Shown one piece after another: positions 59,653 through 64,000 of a stretch of DNA of 64,000 nt. The DNA lies in assembly GCA_013400975.1 (NCBI GenBank), contig WBMZ01008987.1, positions 159,670 to 223,669 of the forward strand, written 5' to 3'. The DNA comes from Atrichornis clamosus (Eukaryota > Chordata > Aves > Passeriformes > Menuridae). Position 1 is the stretch's first letter, and each line of letters opens with the position of its first letter. The notes under the pieces were generated by a model. That model searched no databases. It was not told the origin of the DNA and saw only the letters and a list, made by a program, of their open reading frames with translations. A program made the position numbers and the translations under genes.

Positions 59653-61915
59653 TCATGACTTGTATCCACAGGTTTGTATAACTTGAAATAGTCCTCTTTC
59701 CCAGAAAGTAGCTTGAAGAAACAGCCTTATAATCAACAATGCATTTAGCTGACATTTTGTCACAAGATCTGGCTTAAAATGATATTTTTAATGATACCTG
59801 GGAATATGCCTAAATAGAAGGTAAAATAGCTTAGTTCCACATGATATAAAACTGATGTTGCAGCAGAATGTAGAAAAGACATTTAAACACAGCTGCATAA
59901 AAAATGTAAGCCATAAAACTCTCAACATCTTTACATGCAGCTCACAAAGTGTAGTGATAGTTGTACTGTTAAATCCCATTCCCCTTTGAAAATTGAGTTT
60001 CATCCTTAAAAAAATTATCCTTCCCTTAAACCTGTCCGCAAAGGAAAGCTGCTGTAACAAAAGCAAAGGTGAGAATTGAAAGCACAGTAACTTATTCTGC
60101 CCTAACTCCCTCTGTACATACTTTTATTCCACAGAGGTTTGATTGTTCTTCTTTTCTTTCTGGTACAGGTTGATGCCAAAATTTTCCCTGGATTAGACTG
60201 TTGTTTACAAGACTGCCAAGCCAAGCATCCATAGCTATGGAAGACCAGAAATAACTTTCATTCGCTGTACACTGTATCTGCAGTTTTGTAGGGCTGCATG
60301 TAGCTGGCGGAGGGAAGGGGGTGTAGTTGTTTGTTTTGTCTTTTTTTAAAGCAAGCTAGAATACTGAAATTAAACAAAATCAAAATCTTGCCTGAAATAT
60401 TTATCTTGGTGCACCTCAGAAATAAAACCAGGACAAGGAAACCTATTATGGAAAAAAGTGTTCATGGAAGGTGTTAGTGGAAAAGACCTTATGCATCACA
60501 TTCGATTTTATTCCACTCTTCCTTCTCCATGCAACTCTAAGGCGATTAATTAGCTTTTGCTTCTTGTCATTTGGACATTTTCTATTCTTTGAAACAGTGG
60601 TGTTAAGAAATTAATAGGAAAAAAACTATGAAAAGGAAACAGCCAATTACAAGTTGAAAGATGACAGACTGCTGCCTTCAAGGGTGTCAAAATCTTACAT
60701 TAAATTATCAAGTAGAAGCCACATGCAAGAAGGAGTGTAGTAGCTGGGCCAATCCTCCTCTCACCTAATGAGGGATCACTTCCAGGACCTAAGCTGCAGT
60801 ACATACAGTAGCAATGCAATTGTCAGCAAAGATGCCAGCAGTACAGATGTTTCCTCAGCATCCAGGAGTCACGTGTATTCAGGTACCATGCTGCCTGATC
60901 AAAGAAAGTATGATCCCAGAACTAAGTGCAGAAATTAATATCCTGAAGAAACAGTAACAACTAGGTATATTTCCATTTATTTCAGATCCCCTTTTGATGA
61001 TGAGGAGCAACCACTGGTTAGAGGAATCTCATCAACCAGAAAACTAGGGCTATCAATCTCAATCCCAATATACAACATGTTTAAATTTTTCCTGGAATGT
61101 AACTACACAATATTAAAGTCAACACAATTTACATACCACCAACACTGATAACTGTCTTGATACCAGCATTCATCTCCAGTACCTGTATTACTCATTTGCA
61201 CTTCTATCTTTGTTCACCAGAAGTATAGAATTCTCAGTTCCAAATCTGTCACTTATTTCCTAGCTGTGGATATAGGCATCCTGAACATAACCCCCTAAAA
61301 CCTATAAATAGCAATAACTGTGAACAATGAAGAATGATAATTTGTAAACACTCCTGCTCTGACTTCAGAAGAACCAGTGTAAAGAAAAATCCCAGACTCC
61401 TACTGGCCTTCTATCATAACCATTTTGCATTTAAACCTTTTCAAGGTTTTAGAGGAAATATTTTCTGCCCAATCTTTTGTTTTTTAAATTTGCACATATT
61501 CTCATCAGTTGATTCAGAACTTGACCCTTCTCTGTGTCAATACTGTGGTTTTGTCTTTCCTCATACCACGAGAAAAGCAGTGAGTGGGCTGTTAGCACAG
61601 GACATAAAAGCTCATGCCAGCTTAACCAGAGCAGTCACAAATTGCTTCATAGTGCTACCTCAGTACAAACTTGGACTTCATATAAAGCTGAATTTGGTCA
61701 CATTCAGATAAATTTTTAATGGGAATGTCTGAAGGTAATCAGACTGAGAACTTCATGCATTTGTTAAAACACAAACTTGTAAAAAAAAGGAAGACAACAA
61801 GCTATACATGTCCCTCAAATCAATACATGAAAATAAACCAGGCACATGAGTCTGCTTCAATTCGAGACAAGCACTCTAACCAATACTATTGTCATTTGTA
61901 CTATTGCTCTTGTCT

Positions 61916-62080
61916 CTGACCCACCCAAGGCCCTGCTGACCATGCCCCAGCTCTCCTGCCTATGCCCAAGGCCATGGCAGCGTTGGGAGCAGCAGTGGCT
62001 GTAGGAGGCAGGACACCATCTCCTCCTCTGCAGCACGGGCTTCCTAGCAGCACTGTGCTCAGCTCTAAGCCTGAAGAAAC
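61916..62080. other. Short GC-rich patch in the distal intron
   Basis: About 165 bp of GC-rich sequence (ccaaggccctgctgacc, atgcccaaggccatggcagc, ctcctcctctgcagcacggg) stand out from AT-rich surroundings. The repeated 'cccaaggcc' motif occurs twice within 55 bp. No coding potential or repeat family was recognised. Confidence 0.4.
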
Positions 62081-63879
62081 AAGCTGGGTAGGGACATTAT
62101 AATCTTCAAAACACTTCTCCTTTTTCTTTGCAGGTGATTTTTGACATAGGAAACATCTCGCTTAAATGGCACGTCAGAAAATGTCCATGACTCTCAAAGA
62201 AGCCCTTTGCTCTCAATATCTGGGGAAAAAGGACTGACTAGGTGGTCACTACAAGTCTCCCACTATAAACTTACTGAGGTAATGGTACTACACACAGTTT
62301 TTCAGTATAACCTGGTCCAATTTTAGATTCTGATGCAGACAAATTGCCAAAAGCATAGTCATAAAAAAACCCCACCAGAGTAGTTCAGTGTTCTGTATTT
62401 CCCAGCTTCCTTTAACATAACTATGCCGTGCATTAGCCCTTGTTAACCTTGTAACCTACCATAGCATTGTCTGCGTGCCTGGATGTGTTCAGCAGGACAC
62501 CAGACAAGTACGGCAAATTTTTGTCAGTATTTCATTTCCTAAGCTTTTCTTAGTACCTAATTTGGAATCTGTAATATTAGTGTGCCATTTTCCTTGCTAG
62601 CATTCTCTATGAAACTGGTAATTTCATCATTTAAAAACCTTACTAAATTTAATTTAAGCTGCTTTTACCTATTATTGGAGAACTCTCTAATCTTTTTTAA
62701 AGTCCTTCACAAGTTCCTTGTTCAACATAGTCCATTCATCCTAAAAATCTCTTCTCTTCATTATTTATATTCAGCTTTATTCTAAGATCCAGCAAAAGCT
62801 GGTTTAAATATAATGTTGAACTTTATCTAATGGTACTACCACAAATTTGTTACCCATGATGGAGGCTGAAAGACAATTCAAAGATTTCACAGGCATGGGT
62901 AAGAAGAAAGGAGATGCATATCTACAGGTCAGTGATATATTAATTGTAACACAAGTAAACTCTGTCTTTTCGCCCTTAAAATTTTCCTCTGCTACTCATT
63001 GCATGGCATCTGATAGCAAATGCCTGGTAGTCTACAACATCAAGACTATTTGGTGCAAATACAAGATTGAAAACTTATTTGTGAGAGGATGTGAGAAGCA
63101 ACAGAAAGGAGGAATAACAGAGGAGAAAGAAGGGATGAACAAAACGTAGCAGCTTGATTTCATCCTACACTTGCTAAAGGTTTTCAAATTATTATCCCAA
63201 TCACAATGCTCTTCCCAAGCAATGCTTTTTCACTGATGACCAAAAAGAGCTCCAGCCATCCTTAAGTTAACAGCTCATCAATTAACTGCTTCATTTGGGC
63301 AGCTAATTTAATGAATGATGGCCTCTGTTCCTAGAATATGCAGGTATGAATATTAAATGCTGATACTGACTCACAGAGCTGGATTCCCACTGCTTCTATT
63401 TCCCTGACTTTGCTGAAACATTATCCCAAGACATCAATACTTTACAATACAGCAACCACGATCAGCTGAATTATGGTCTGCTAAAGGAAACCCTCTCCAA
63501 TGCACTAAACCTTGAATTCTATTAGAAATACTTCTTACCTCAAGATCATCCTAGAATCTGAATTCACTCAAACAGAAATGAGTGAAATGAGCTGCAACAC
63601 AAATATGTTTCTAGCCTGGGTAAAACTTACAGCTTGATATTATAAATTACCCAGTCAAAAACCACATCATGTATTTTCCATAATAAACGTATCATACCTC
63701 AGCAGTTCAGGAATTAAATGATATTATATCACCGAAGCTATTGCCTACTGCAGGCATAGGAAAGTAACTCAACTGCACTAGGATAAACAAGAAGTCTTCC
63801 CATAAATCAAACTTCAGATAGCCAAGTGATGACTCCTCAAGATGGCAAGAGCTTTGAGATGGTCTGACCTGTACTCTTC

Positions 63880-64000
63880 ACAGAATCACAGAGTTGGTAT
63901 GGTTGGAAGGGACCACAGTGGGTCATCTGCTCCAAGCCCCTTGCTCAAGCAGGGTCACCCTGGACCACATAGCACAGGATTGTCTCCAGTGAGGGAGACT
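63880..64000 (-). mobile_element. CR1-type LINE, 3'-end fragment (truncated by window edge)
   Basis: The plus strand reads 'cagaatcacagagttggtat' then 'ggttggaagggaccacagtg', 'ggtcatctgctccaagcccc' and onward to the edge. This is the reverse complement of the typical avian/reptilian CR1 3' end: a body with 'aaggtcccttccaacc', then short repeats of the ATTCTGTG/ATTCTATG type at the very end. The element's sense strand is therefore minus, the same as PARD3B. The 3' terminus is at about 63880, and the 5' part runs beyond the window. CR1 copies are usually 5'-truncated, and I see only about 120 bp of this one. It is the strongest single hint that the organism is a bird or other sauropsid. Confidence 0.78.

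Noticed and set aside
61334..61711. Open frame of 125 codons on the plus strand
   Set aside because: No similarity to any family I recognise, no promoter or polyadenylation context, and random-looking composition inside an intron.

Overview
This is vertebrate nuclear DNA, most likely from a bird. The evidence is long AT-rich introns with short, well-bounded exons on one strand, and a 3'-end fragment of a CR1-type LINE at the right edge. There is no bacterial, organellar or viral gene organisation. I cannot name the species.

The whole window lies inside one gene read on the minus strand: PARD3B (par-3 family cell polarity regulator beta; also PAR3L, PAR3-beta, ALS2CR19). Six consecutive coding exons can be placed to the base with canonical GT/AG borders. 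In transcript order they are 59425-59610, 53282-53452, 49799-49928, 44286-44385, 42121-42236 and 818-1024. Spliced, they total 910 bp and keep one open frame of 303 codons plus one base. Every junction phase agrees (0, 0, 1, 2, 1). The first two exons encode the third PDZ domain, the next three a poorly conserved linker, and the last the highly conserved '[17 protein letters not shown]' segment that in the paralogue PARD3 is the aPKC contact and phosphorylation region. The start and the end of the protein both lie outside the window.

Everything else is intron. The intron between the last two exons is about 41.1 kb (1025-42120), and I found no second gene in it. It holds low-complexity tracts, homopolymers, a microsatellite, small tandem duplications and a GC-rich, CpG-bearing patch at about 2560-2935. 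A single N at 41190 sits between two near-identical 70-bp copies, which looks like an unresolved contig overlap rather than a true tandem repeat.

The observations most worth a second look are a perfect 11-bp-stem hairpin starting 25 nt inside the intron after exon 44286-44385, the exon phases that would permit in-frame skipping of specific exons, the assembly artefact at the N, two abutting palindromes near 58374-58403, and the isolated GC-rich patches. I saw nothing that looks like a novel gene system.
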